Below are positions 54,717 to 63,403 of a stretch of DNA of 64,000 nt, piece after piece. Numbering within the stretch: the stretch's first letter is position 1; each line of letters opens with the position of its first letter. The position numbers and the translations under genes were made by a program. Origin of the DNA: an uncultured Anaerolineae bacterium (GTDB lineage Bacteria > Chloroflexota > Anaerolineae > Aggregatilineales > Phototrophicaceae); assembly GCA_937995825.1 (NCBI GenBank), contig CALKJO010000009.1:1-64000 (forward strand). Reading direction: 5' to 3'. The notes under the pieces were generated by a model, which was not told where the DNA came from, did no database searches, and saw only the letters and a program-made list of their open reading frames with translations.

Positions 54717-55484
54717 TTAGCGTCCGCGCAGCGTCCGCTCAAAGATATCCTCGTAATCCCGATCACGGCGATCCCGACGGTCACGCTTATCGCGTTTGCT
54801 TCGCTTGCCATCCCCTTTGACCGGAAATGGGGCTTCATACTCGTAGTTCGAGCCGTCCATAGCGCGGCGCAGCGCAAATTCCATCGCCGTTGGAGCGCGT
54901 TCATCGGTCGTCTCCTCCTCGATCCGTTCTGCCTGGTGTCTACCGTGACGTGGAGACCGTTCCGGTTCAGCCTCCTCCTGAAGCTTTTTGATACTCAGAT
55001 CGATTCGTTTCTGCTTCGGATTGATCTTGATGATCTGCGCCTGAACCTCGTCGCCAATCTTCACCACATCGGAGGGCTGCTGAACATATCCCGCCGCCAA
55101 TTCCGAGACATGGATCATCCCCGGGCGCTCTGCGCCAATGTCCACAAAAATGCCGTATTTCTCCATGCGGATCACCTTGCCCGTGACCACCTTGCCGACA
55201 GCAAGATTATCCCAGGGCATTGCCGGCGGTTGTTCCAGCGACAGCGCGATCCGCCGATTTGCGGGATCGACTTTCAAAACATAAACAGTGACCGTCTCGC
55301 CCGCCTTGACAACATCCTCAACATTGCGAACGTTCGGACGACCTAGCTGTGAAATATGCAGCAAGCCATCTGTCCCAAGACCGATATCGACAAAGGCGCC
55401 GTAAAGCTCAATTCTTTTGATGGTGCCGGTCAGCGCCATGCCAACCTGCAAATCATCTATCGTGCGCGGTGCTTCTTCACTCAT
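54717..55484 (-). CDS. S1-domain RNA-binding protein with basic/acidic tail
   Basis: Two S1 OB-folds occupy residues about 11-78 (GMALTGTIKRIELYGAFVDI, GTDGLLHISQLG) and 93-160 (GKVVTGKVIRMEKYGIFVDI, ERPGMIHVSELAAGYV). The final 95 residues are low-complexity and charged, with repeated Arg-Asp pairs (KRDKRDRRDRRDRDYED). S1 proteins bind single-stranded RNA on ribosomes or in RNA decay. At 255 residues it is much shorter than ribosomal S1 and resembles the small two-domain S1 proteins of Gram-positive bacteria and Chloroflexota. The start has AGGAG 9 nt upstream. It stands alone, with a shared terminator. Confidence 0.85.
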   Translation of the reverse strand: MSEEAPRTIDDLQVGMALTGTIKRIELYGAFVDIGLGTDGLLHISQLGRPNVRNVEDVVKAGETVTVYVLKVDPANRRIALSLEQPPAMPWDNLAVGKVVTGKVIRMEKYGIFVDIGAERPGMIHVSELAAGYVQQPSDVVKIGDEVQAQIIKINPKQKRIDLSIKKLQEEAEPERSPRHGRHQAERIEEETTDERAPTAMEFALRRAMDGSNYEYEAPFPVKGDGKRSKRDKRDRRDRRDRDYEDIFERTLRGR

Positions 55485-55539
55485 GCAGAGGTTCTCCTAT
55501 TCTACCCTTCGTGCGTATAGTTACTTGATCGATCAGTGA

Positions 55540-56229
55540 TTACGATTCGCTGGTTGGCGTGGGAGTTAAAGTGACGCTTGGCGTAACATCAAACGGCGCA
55601 TCTTCATCTCCACGATATGCAGCATAAGGTCTGTATCCATCCCACAGATGCAGGCTGCTGGTCACAGACAGCAATTCCATATCTTTAGGCGTCATATACA
55701 GCACGCCGATAATTTCGCTGTTTGCGCTAAGCTCACCCTCAACACCGGGGACGAAGGCGTAAACAACCATCGGGACGTTCGGATAGATCAAGTTGACGAT
55801 TGCCTGGTTATCGGAAAAGGGACTGCCGACAGCATAGGTGGGGTCACCATGAGTTGCAATGACCTGACCAAGCGTCATCGTCGGTGCTGTCCGAAGAAAC
55901 AGGATGCTAACCGTCTGTCCGTCTTCGCTGAACGCCTGACAGCAGGCTGCGCCGCCGCGCTGCTGCCAGTCCGCCGCTGCGGCTGGGCTGTTCTCATCGG
56001 TTTGAGTCTGAAGATTTTCAATCGTCGGATCATCCTCAAGGATGATCAGCGTATCGCGCCAGCTTGTTTGACCAGGGGTGATTCCGCGCCAGCAGGGCGC
56101 GGCGCATGGATCACTGGTGATGAGACTTATATCTTGAAGCAGATTCGGGTCGCGCAGTTCTGGCGCAGAACAGGCAGCAGCAGAGACGACCAGGAAAAGC
56201 AGACCTGGTAAGAACAAGCGAAACTTCAT
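55540..56229 (-). CDS. Hypothetical lipoprotein
   Basis: A type II signal peptide with lipobox SAAAC (Cys20) starts this 229-residue protein, so it is probably a membrane-anchored lipoprotein. The mature part has a cysteine-rich opening, CAAPCWRGITPGQT, then CC in GAACCQAF, and an alpha/beta region. It ends in a short Thr/Pro tail (TPSVTLTPTPTSES). The motif CxxPCWxGIxPGxT is familiar from Chloroflexota surface proteins, but I know no function. It is 93 nt upstream of the PPC-repeat gene's stop and is itself transcribed on the same strand after that gene. Confidence 0.7.
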   Translation of the reverse strand: MKFRLFLPGLLFLVVSAAACSAPELRDPNLLQDISLITSDPCAAPCWRGITPGQTSWRDTLIILEDDPTIENLQTQTDENSPAAAADWQQRGGAACCQAFSEDGQTVSILFLRTAPTMTLGQVIATHGDPTYAVGSPFSDNQAIVNLIYPNVPMVVYAFVPGVEGELSANSEIIGVLYMTPKDMELLSVTSSLHLWDGYRPYAAYRGDEDAPFDVTPSVTLTPTPTSES

Positions 56230-56322
56230 CGACGAACCATTCCCGTTAAGCAGGTTGTTGTCATGCGGTTTGCGGAGGACAGCCCATCAAAAGTGGATGA
56301 AGCTGCCCCATTTTCGATTTTC

Positions 56323-58476
56323 CTATGCGGCAGGCGTCACCGTCAGATTGAGGGTGTACGTTCCAATTGTGCCACCATATAACGCGCCGAAATGCGTTGC
56401 TATGATAATATAGCGTCCGGTCTCTGGCAAGGTAAAGTTGGGGATGAGAGAGTTCTTATTCACGCCTGGAACCACATCATCGTTCTCAGCAAGCTGAGAC
56501 CCGCGTGGTCCGACCAGATACAAGGTCGTATCGAGCGTGCCAGAAGTGGCGTTCATAGCAATGTCCACCCGGTCTCCCGCCTGCCCGTCAAATACATACA
56601 CATCGAATTTGTTGTCCGGAGTGATACTCCCGTTGGCGGGGACACCGGGAACGATCACGCTGGCATTCTCCACCTGGCTCTGATAATCCAGGCTGGCGAG
56701 ACCGCGATAGATTCCGCCGTCGCTGGGCTGCGCAGTGCCATCTGCGCCAATAGTAAAGCTCGTCAGGAAGCGCTCGCCTGGGAGGGGCTGCGCCGTTGCG
56801 CTGTACACCTCACGCCCATTGAGAATGATGAAAAGGCTGAAGGTGGTTGGGCGCGTCTCGCCGCACGCATTCTGATACCAGACTTCGACCTCGTATGAGC
56901 CAAGCCTCGGCTGGATGGTCTGCGGATAGTAGATGTAGGAAAAGGCTGTATTGCCCTGCGGAGCGCGGCAGTTGACGTTGCCGTCCGCGCCGAGAATCGC
57001 CCCGCTCAGAATTTGCGGTCGATCATCGAAGACCGAATCGCCAGCGGCATCGCGCAGCAGAAGCTGAAGATCAGCGGCAGTATTCCACAACAGGCGCACT
57101 TCCAGCGATCCGCGCGGCAGCGCGAGGAATGCCTCCGGCAGACCCGCCGACGCGCTGCTGATAGTCAGCGTGTAATCGCCTTCCGTGCCGCCAATAGCTT
57201 TGGCATAGCGCGTCGCTACGACGGTATACGTTCCCGAATTCGGCAGCAGGACATCATTCAGGGCGGAGTCGGTCACGCCTGGCGCGAGATCGTCGTTAAA
57301 GCGGACAATCGCGCCACCCGCATCCAGCAGCGCCAGATAGGTATCGAGGCTGCCTGAGGTCGCCTGCATTGTGATCGAAACGACTTCATTCGCGCTGCTC
57401 TGGAACTGATATGCCTGGTAAGGCTGAGCGTTGGTAATCGTGCCGGTGATCGCCGTGCCAACCGCTGCCGGAACTGCGTTCGCCAATATCTGCGCGGCAG
57501 GCGCGGGCAGTATTTGTTCATCTACAATGCCGGCTAAGCCCGTCAGTGACGCCGCGCCATCTGCATCGATGATGAAGCTGGTGACAAACGTCTGCTCAGG
57601 CAGAAGTGTCCCCGTGACTGGAGTCAGGGTTGTGCCGTTGGCAACAACATTGATAGTGAACGTCTGCGGCGCACTACCGGCGCACGCTTCCTGAAAATAG
57701 ACCAGGATTTCATAGCTTCCAACCGGGACTCCGCCCGGCAGCCAGACCGCCGTCTCAGTCGGGTTAGCCGCGTTTGTCACACCGCAGCCCTGATTCACAT
57801 TCGGGCTGAGCGATCCGCCGCTGTTCACCGTCGGCGTCGTCCAATAGAGCGATCCGCCCACCGGATCGCGCACTTCCAGGTCAAGATCGTTGCTCGAATT
57901 CCAGGCAAGGGTGATGGTGATGCCAGTCGAATTGACAAACGGCGCTGGGGAGGCGGCTGTTTCCGGCGCTGCTGTGACTTCGCTCAGCGGCGGCAGAGTC
58001 GCGGTCAGCAGCGCTTCGACTGCATCGACCGTCGGCGCTGATGGAGTCGCGGTAGGAAGCGGCGTCTCGCCTTCGCTGGCGAGGGTAATGGTGAAGTCCA
58101 GCACGCCAATCGAGCCAACGCCTGCCGCTTTGAAGACAGTGACATAGTAGACACCGGGCGCAGGGAGCACAGCAGTCAGTGTGACATCGCCACTCAAGTC
58201 ATCGTCCACAATCTGGGCAACAGTCGCGCCTGCTGCATCGGTCAGCGCCAGCGCCATCGGGACGCTGAGCGTATTCGCCGCCGTCAGCGCAATCGACTGC
58301 CCGGCACTGCCGACTAAGGTATAGACCTGCACGATATTATTGGTGTTATCCAGCGTGCCGCTGAGTGGTGTCCCCGGAACCAGATTACGGGACGACTGCG
58401 CCTGCGCCGCTGCGCTCATCGAGATGAGCAGCAAAAGCCCTATAAGCGGCAGCAGCCGCCGTAATTTGCGTAACAT
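56323..58476 (-). CDS. Secreted protein with three PPC domains and two beta-sandwich modules
   Basis: From ATG 58476, 10 nt after GAGGAGG, the 717-residue protein has a signal peptide (about 1-26, ending AAAQAQ). It then alternates two module types. PPC-like domains lie at about 35-140, 330-440 and 610-715 (VQVYTLVGSAGQSIALT, YQAYQFQSSANEVVSI, FDVYVFDGQAGDRVDI). Two modules of DUF2135/YfaP type lie between them (ITLAWNSSNDLDLEVRDP and VRLLWNTAADLQLLLRDA, each with Cys pairs). A Thr/Pro/Ala linker follows PPC1. No catalytic domain is seen, so an adhesive or structural surface role is likely. An upstream in-frame extension to 58674 lacks a signal peptide and overlaps the M23 gene. Confidence 0.8.
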   Translation of the reverse strand: MLRKLRRLLPLIGLLLLISMSAAAQAQSSRNLVPGTPLSGTLDNTNNIVQVYTLVGSAGQSIALTAANTLSVPMALALTDAAGATVAQIVDDDLSGDVTLTAVLPAPGVYYVTVFKAAGVGSIGVLDFTITLASEGETPLPTATPSAPTVDAVEALLTATLPPLSEVTAAPETAASPAPFVNSTGITITLAWNSSNDLDLEVRDPVGGSLYWTTPTVNSGGSLSPNVNQGCGVTNAANPTETAVWLPGGVPVGSYEILVYFQEACAGSAPQTFTINVVANGTTLTPVTGTLLPEQTFVTSFIIDADGAASLTGLAGIVDEQILPAPAAQILANAVPAAVGTAITGTITNAQPYQAYQFQSSANEVVSITMQATSGSLDTYLALLDAGGAIVRFNDDLAPGVTDSALNDVLLPNSGTYTVVATRYAKAIGGTEGDYTLTISSASAGLPEAFLALPRGSLEVRLLWNTAADLQLLLRDAAGDSVFDDRPQILSGAILGADGNVNCRAPQGNTAFSYIYYPQTIQPRLGSYEVEVWYQNACGETRPTTFSLFIILNGREVYSATAQPLPGERFLTSFTIGADGTAQPSDGGIYRGLASLDYQSQVENASVIVPGVPANGSITPDNKFDVYVFDGQAGDRVDIAMNATSGTLDTTLYLVGPRGSQLAENDDVVPGVNKNSLIPNFTLPETGRYIIIATHFGALYGGTIGTYTLNLTVTPAA

Positions 58477-58615
58477 GGAGAAAACGCCTCCTCGATCTTC
58501 AAACTCAGAACCAACAGCGCCTCGCTCATCGCACGCTGAACGAATCCGCCTAGTGCGTAAGTGTATCCTGTCGCGTCGATGTCCGCTATCCACAAAACGC
58601 ACCCGTAACATGCGT

Positions 58616-59899
58616 TTACGGACTCGGCGTCCGATTTCCAAGCGACAGTTCGACGAAGGTTGTCGTCCCTTCAAGAACGCTCACCCGCTGAATGACCCGT
58701 TCACCATTGACATTGGCGATCACATCATAGCGCCCAACTGGCACATCAGCGACAACAAAGTTCTCGTTCCAGACTGGATCGGAATTCACATCTACGGCTG
58801 TCCCACGGAAGATGTAGGTCGTGGTCGTATCGACGACCAGCCCACGTGCCACCTCCCGAATGGTGATGTCCGCGTCCATGATCAGCTCATCAGCCGCATT
58901 GGTCAGCCGACCTGCGATCACGCCTGTCCCAACGTAGGGAACCATCCACAGTACCGGATTGAGCGTGCTGCCATAGCCTGGCACTGTCCCAGATAAGAGA
59001 TTATTCTGATCGCCGATGCGCACCTCAAAATGCACATGCGGACCCGTGACGCGCCCCGTGTTGCCGACCAGACCAATCGCGTCGCCCGCGCTGACAGTCT
59101 GCTGCGGCACGACCAGCACCGCTGACAAATGCGCATACAGCGTGTAGAGCGGGCGTCCGCGCCAGCCGAAGTCATGCTGAATCACGACAACATTGCCATA
59201 GCTGTAGGTGTCCTGAAATGCGCCGCCCGCTGTCCGCAGTCCGTCCGCTGCCCAGACGACAATCCCCGACCCCGCCGCGCGCACGGTCTCGCCAATCGGA
59301 TTCGGCATGTCGATGCCAGCATGAATCCGCCACAGGTTTTCGGGTCCGTCCGAACCATACGGGTAGTAAAACAAGCCGGCATTGTTGGCGCTGGAGTCCA
59401 CAGGGCGGGTGAACCAGAAGTGATCGCGTCCAAGCGGATCGCGTGAGAGCGGCGGGATGAGCGGCGGCGGCTTCCAGGCAGAAGGCGGCTGCGTCACATA
59501 CTGCTGCGTGACCGGCTGCGCAGTTGCCAGGGGTGCGGCAGTCGCGGGAAGCGCCGCTTGGGTTGGCGTTGCGCCAACACTGAACGCGACCGCTGTTGCG
59601 CCTGCAATCTCCATCGGTGAGAGCGGCGTCAGCGCAGCAGGCGCCGCTTCAAGCGTCGGTGGGATAAATTCGGCGGTGGGAATGGCAATGGTCGGCAGCG
59701 GCGTGCTGTCACTGCCGAAGCCTGCCTCAAGGATGCTCGCCCATAAATTATCGACTGCAGTCGGGAGGGCTTCCGTCGGGACGATCACGCGCAGCGCTGG
59801 CGCAGGCTGCGCATTGGTATAAACGAGCGCGCCGAATGCGCCAAGCGCTAGCAGCACCAAGATGAGCGCGGGAAATCCGCCAGAGCCTCCTCTTTGCAT
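58616..59899 (-). CDS. Membrane-anchored M23 (LytM-like) metallopeptidase
   Basis: M23 enzymes cut peptidoglycan cross-bridges. The 427-residue protein has an N-terminal signal anchor (about 9-29), a 120-residue Ala/Pro/Thr linker and the LytM domain (about 185-310). Its zinc ligands are His193 and Asp197 (RIHAGIDMP) and His290 (GPHVHFEVR), with catalytic His257 (LYAHLSAV). The core therefore looks active. The last 100 residues form a beta-rich domain (GVIAGRLTNAADELIMDADI) resembling a carboxypeptidase-regulatory-like fold. It starts 3 nt after the stop of the PD40 protein, with which it must be cotranscribed. Confidence 0.92.
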   Translation of the reverse strand: MQRGGSGGFPALILVLLALGAFGALVYTNAQPAPALRVIVPTEALPTAVDNLWASILEAGFGSDSTPLPTIAIPTAEFIPPTLEAAPAALTPLSPMEIAGATAVAFSVGATPTQAALPATAAPLATAQPVTQQYVTQPPSAWKPPPLIPPLSRDPLGRDHFWFTRPVDSSANNAGLFYYPYGSDGPENLWRIHAGIDMPNPIGETVRAAGSGIVVWAADGLRTAGGAFQDTYSYGNVVVIQHDFGWRGRPLYTLYAHLSAVLVVPQQTVSAGDAIGLVGNTGRVTGPHVHFEVRIGDQNNLLSGTVPGYGSTLNPVLWMVPYVGTGVIAGRLTNAADELIMDADITIREVARGLVVDTTTTYIFRGTAVDVNSDPVWNENFVVADVPVGRYDVIANVNGERVIQRVSVLEGTTTFVELSLGNRTPSP

Positions 59900-59902
59900 C
59901 GC

Positions 59903-62011
59903 TTACCCTCCCGCCGCGCTCGGAGTCGCGGTTGGCACAAACCCGCCGAGCTGTGCCTCGGTGTAGAGTTCGCGCATCGCCTGGAACCAGGTCAGTCCAT
60001 CCGTCTTCGTGAACATCCAGTAGTTGATGCTGTTGGCATTGGCGCGCCAGTCGCTGCCAGCTGGATAGCGCTCCCAGCCATAATCGGACGCTAACAGGGT
60101 CAGATCGATGTAGTATCCTTGCGGAAACTCGCGTTTCAGCCTGCCCCCCTGATTATAGGCTTCGATATCGCCCGAGGTGCGGCTGGCAAAATCCCAGGGC
60201 ATGTGCCGCAGTGGTTCGCCCAGTTCGCCGGACTGCGCATCTTCCGCAACCCGCAGATAAACGCGCCACAGCGTATCCACGCCGACCTCCTCACGCACTA
60301 CCTCCAGCGGCGGCGGAAAGCCGATGATCCCGCTGCGGGTGATGGAGAAGGCGCGCCCGGTCATATGCCAGTTGCGGCGTTCTTCGCCAGGCTGCGGCGG
60401 TCGGTCGATGCGCCAGAAGGCATGATCCAGCCGACCCATGAAGTCCCATCCGGCACGTGTCAGCACAGCCTGCCGCAGCGCGTTGAACGAGTCGTTGACC
60501 CGATCACTGAGCAGCGGGTCTTCGACCTGGACGCCGGTGATCGGATTAAGCCGGTAAGGTGGGTCTTGCTGACGGAATTCTTCCTGCTCGATGAACAGCG
60601 GTGAAGTCACCGGTGAGGGCAGTCCGCCGCTGTTGACCAGCGCAGCCGGCAGCAGCGCGCCTGTCCAGACGGGCTGCGATGCGCCCAACGGCACGGGGAT
60701 GATGCTTGTCAGCACACCGACACCCGCCACCGGATTGGCGATCAACTGCGTGCTGTCAACCGAGTCGACCGCAAAGACCAGACTCAGCCCATCGGGCGAC
60801 CACGCTGGCGTGCGTCCGCGCCCGACAACAACCGCTGTCGCACTTGGATCGCGCGATGGCTTGATGAAGACCTTCTCCAGCCCTTCATCCAGCGCGCTGT
60901 AGGCGATGAACTCCCCATCGGGACTCCATGCAGGGTAGTCCTCGTGACGTGTCGGCGTGTTGGTCAGGTTAGTGACTGACTGATCGTCAAGCGAAAAGAT
61001 GTAAATGTCCTGATTACCGTCGCGCCATGAGGCAAACGCGATCCGCCGTCCATCCGGCGACCAGGCGGGCGAAAAATCGGGCGCATTCGAGCTGCCGGGC
61101 AGGCGGATCGGCGGCTGACTGCCGTCGATACGGAGAATGTAGATATCGAGGTTGTTCCCCTGATAGCTCTCGTAGACAAGCAAATCACCATCAGGACTCC
61201 ATGACGGTCTGCCCTGAAACGACAGATCAAAGGTCAGGCGCTGTGTCCCGCCGCTGATCACATCGTAGAAGTAGATTTCCCAATTGCCATTCTGCCGAGA
61301 GGCATAAGCCAAGCGCCGCCCGTCCGGTGACCAGGCGGGATCGCGCTCATCCTGAGGGCTGTTGGTGAGTCGAATCGGGCGCGACCCGCCAACGGGGATC
61401 GCCCAGATATCGGTCTGCCCGCCTTCGCGGGCGACGTAGGCGATACTGCCGCTGACTTCCAGAACAGACGGCAGCGGCGTCACTGTCGGAACGGGTGTCG
61501 CCAGCAGCGCCGGTACAGACGTCGCTGGAAGAGGCGTCTCTGCAAACAGCGCAACAGGGTTGTTCAAGCCAATATCCACTACTGCCGCCACGCCGAAGGT
61601 GCGCGCTGGATTAGTCGCCCACAGGACTGCAAAGACCAGCGACAGCAGCAGCACGGTCAGCAGGCTGAGGACGCGATTCTGTGCGCGCAGCGGGTCTTCC
61701 ACAAGCGCGACATCAATCTCCGCGCGCGCTGCACGTCTCGCCATGGCATTCGTCCCACTCCGGCGCAGGCTGATCGCTGTCTGACCAGTCGCCCGCAGGA
61801 AGATGTTGAAGAAAAAGATCAAAATCGACGCGATGACGAAGGCAGCCGGACGGAGAACAAACCAGATAACCCGCCACGCGCCCCTCAGCGCGAATATGAT
61901 CTGACGCCAGACGATCCCTAGACCTTCCAGCGCAGCATCATAAAGCGCGACGCTGCCCTTTAGAACAGCGACACCCAATTTATCGGTCAGACGATAGGCG
62001 CGTAACAGCAT
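59903..62011 (-). CDS. Membrane-anchored TolB-like (PD40) beta-propeller protein
   Basis: Two hydrophobic segments (about 45-72 and 118-138) anchor this 702-residue protein. After a Pro/Thr linker at least five PD40/WD40-like repeats follow (about 195-430), each with WSPDGxxxxY/F, for example PAWSPDGRRLAYAS, PSWSPDGDLLVYES and PAWSPDGRRIAFAS. This is the TolB/DPP-IV propeller type, used for protein or glycan binding. The C-terminal 200 residues form a second, unrecognised globular domain with many aromatic residues (GWDFMGRLDHAFWRID, YGWERYPAGSDWRANANSIN). No protease triad is visible. It is the first gene of the pair with the M23 peptidase, suggesting an envelope function. Confidence 0.82.
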   Translation of the reverse strand: MLLRAYRLTDKLGVAVLKGSVALYDAALEGLGIVWRQIIFALRGAWRVIWFVLRPAAFVIASILIFFFNIFLRATGQTAISLRRSGTNAMARRAARAEIDVALVEDPLRAQNRVLSLLTVLLLSLVFAVLWATNPARTFGVAAVVDIGLNNPVALFAETPLPATSVPALLATPVPTVTPLPSVLEVSGSIAYVAREGGQTDIWAIPVGGSRPIRLTNSPQDERDPAWSPDGRRLAYASRQNGNWEIYFYDVISGGTQRLTFDLSFQGRPSWSPDGDLLVYESYQGNNLDIYILRIDGSQPPIRLPGSSNAPDFSPAWSPDGRRIAFASWRDGNQDIYIFSLDDQSVTNLTNTPTRHEDYPAWSPDGEFIAYSALDEGLEKVFIKPSRDPSATAVVVGRGRTPAWSPDGLSLVFAVDSVDSTQLIANPVAGVGVLTSIIPVPLGASQPVWTGALLPAALVNSGGLPSPVTSPLFIEQEEFRQQDPPYRLNPITGVQVEDPLLSDRVNDSFNALRQAVLTRAGWDFMGRLDHAFWRIDRPPQPGEERRNWHMTGRAFSITRSGIIGFPPPLEVVREEVGVDTLWRVYLRVAEDAQSGELGEPLRHMPWDFASRTSGDIEAYNQGGRLKREFPQGYYIDLTLLASDYGWERYPAGSDWRANANSINYWMFTKTDGLTWFQAMRELYTEAQLGGFVPTATPSAAGG

Positions 62012-62091
62012 GTTTGCCCCTTAATCGAGTCCGATGATAGAGAAACGCCGCTGAAAAGTCAAATTCATCCGCCTTACTTACAGTCCCATTG

Positions 62092-62121
62092 ATGACGACG
62101 AGCTGGTTTTAAAGCTATAAT
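62092..62121 (+). promoter_or_regulatory. Promoter of the L,D-transpeptidase gene
   Basis: ATGACG (62092-62097), 18 nt, perfect TATAAT (62116-62121), start near 62128 and a leader of about 43 nt. Confidence 0.45.
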
Positions 62122-62170
62122 CAATACAGCTTCACATTTTTTGCACATGGTTTTTACGAGGAGCGAGCGC

Positions 62171-63241
62171 ATGTCTCGTTTTTTCAAACTTGCCGTGATC
62201 GTCCTCATGGCTTCCCTAGCCACCTTTCCCGCTTCCGCGCAGGAACCGACCATTTATATCGTTCGACCTGGCGACAATCTGTTCCGCATCGCGCAGTATC
62301 ACAATGTGACGGTTGCAGCTATCGCGGAAGCGAACAATATCTCTAACACTTGGCAGATATTCGCAGGTCAACGCCTGATCATCCCGCAGCGTGAACAGCC
62401 CACAGCGCAGCCGACCGCCGTTTCCGCGCAAGCGACTGCTGCGCCGCGGTCAACCGCGCAGACGATCTCCCCAGTTGAAACGCAGTATCATGTCATTCAG
62501 TGGGGCGAAAATCTGAGCGCCATTGCGGCGCGGTATGGCTTGACGATGCGCCAGCTCATGGATTTGAACAATATCAACAATCCCAATCTGATTTACGCGG
62601 GGCAGCGCCTCATCGTCAGCACGGGAACAGCGCCAGCAAGCGGTAGTGACAGCAATCTCCCTGTCACCATCCGCCCAAGCGGGATTCAACACGTTGTGCA
62701 GGCGGGTGAGCGGCTTTCCGGCATCGCGCAGCTCTACGGCGTGAGCTGGCTCGCTATCGCCGAACTCAACAACATCACTGACCCTAATCGCATTGAAGTT
62801 GGGCAAACACTGTTGATCCCATCTGCAGCCAACAGCGCCGTCGCGCCGACGCTGTTTGCCCCTGACGCACCGCCGCCAACACGCACGGTTGGACGCGAGC
62901 TGATCGTCTCGTTGAGCAGTTTCCGCACGTATGCTTATGAAGATGGTCGGCTGGTTCGCAGCATCCTCGTCTCAATTGGGCGCGAGGCAACTCCGACCGT
63001 CGTCGGCTCATTCACCATTCAGCGCAAATATCGGTCGCAGACGATGTCCGGTCCTGGCTATTATCTGCCCGGCGTGCCATACGTGATGTATTTTTATGGG
63101 GGATACGCCTTTCACGGCACATTCTGGCATGACAACTGGGGCGCGCGCATGAGCCACGGCTGCATCAATCTGCCGACGCCGGAAGCGGAATGGCTCTACA
63201 ACTTTGCGGATATTGGAACACCAGTGACTATCCTGGCGTAG
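62171..63241 (+). CDS. LysM-repeat L,D-transpeptidase (YkuD family)
   Basis: The 356 residues begin with a signal peptide (about 1-24, ending ASAQE). Three LysM domains bind peptidoglycan: YIVRPGDNLFRIAQYHNVTV, YHVIQWGENLSAIAARYGLT and HVVQAGERLSGIAQLYGVSW, separated by Ala/Thr/Ser linkers. The C-terminal YkuD domain carries the catalytic His and Cys in YAFHGTFWHDNWGA and MSHGCINLPTPEAEWLY. Such enzymes make 3-3 cross-links or attach proteins to peptidoglycan. ATG 62171 has GAGGAG 7 nt before it, so the start 30 nt upstream is rejected. It has its own promoter and is divergent from the propeller-M23 operon. Confidence 0.94.
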   Translation: MSRFFKLAVIVLMASLATFPASAQEPTIYIVRPGDNLFRIAQYHNVTVAAIAEANNISNTWQIFAGQRLIIPQREQPTAQPTAVSAQATAAPRSTAQTISPVETQYHVIQWGENLSAIAARYGLTMRQLMDLNNINNPNLIYAGQRLIVSTGTAPASGSDSNLPVTIRPSGIQHVVQAGERLSGIAQLYGVSWLAIAELNNITDPNRIEVGQTLLIPSAANSAVAPTLFAPDAPPPTRTVGRELIVSLSSFRTYAYEDGRLVRSILVSIGREATPTVVGSFTIQRKYRSQTMSGPGYYLPGVPYVMYFYGGYAFHGTFWHDNWGARMSHGCINLPTPEAEWLYNFADIGTPVTILA

Positions 63242-63403
63242 GCAGCACGTTCAGGGCGGGATGTCACCTGCCCTACGCTTTTGCAACCCCATTCAGAGCA
63301 AGCAGCTCCGCATGTGCCTGCATCGCTTCCAGCGTAACCAATCTGACTGCACACATTCCCACACGACTGCCCGGGCAGTTTCCCGATCCATCTTAAATTC
63401 AGG

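Noticed and set aside
58477-58674. An N-terminal extension of the PPC-repeat protein
   Set aside because: It is Arg-rich, overlaps the M23 gene and would bury the clear signal peptide that follows GAGGAGG at 58476.
63242-63403. A terminator after the L,D-transpeptidase gene
   Set aside because: Only a short imperfect GC stem (AGGGC/GCCCT) without a T-run is present, too weak to list.
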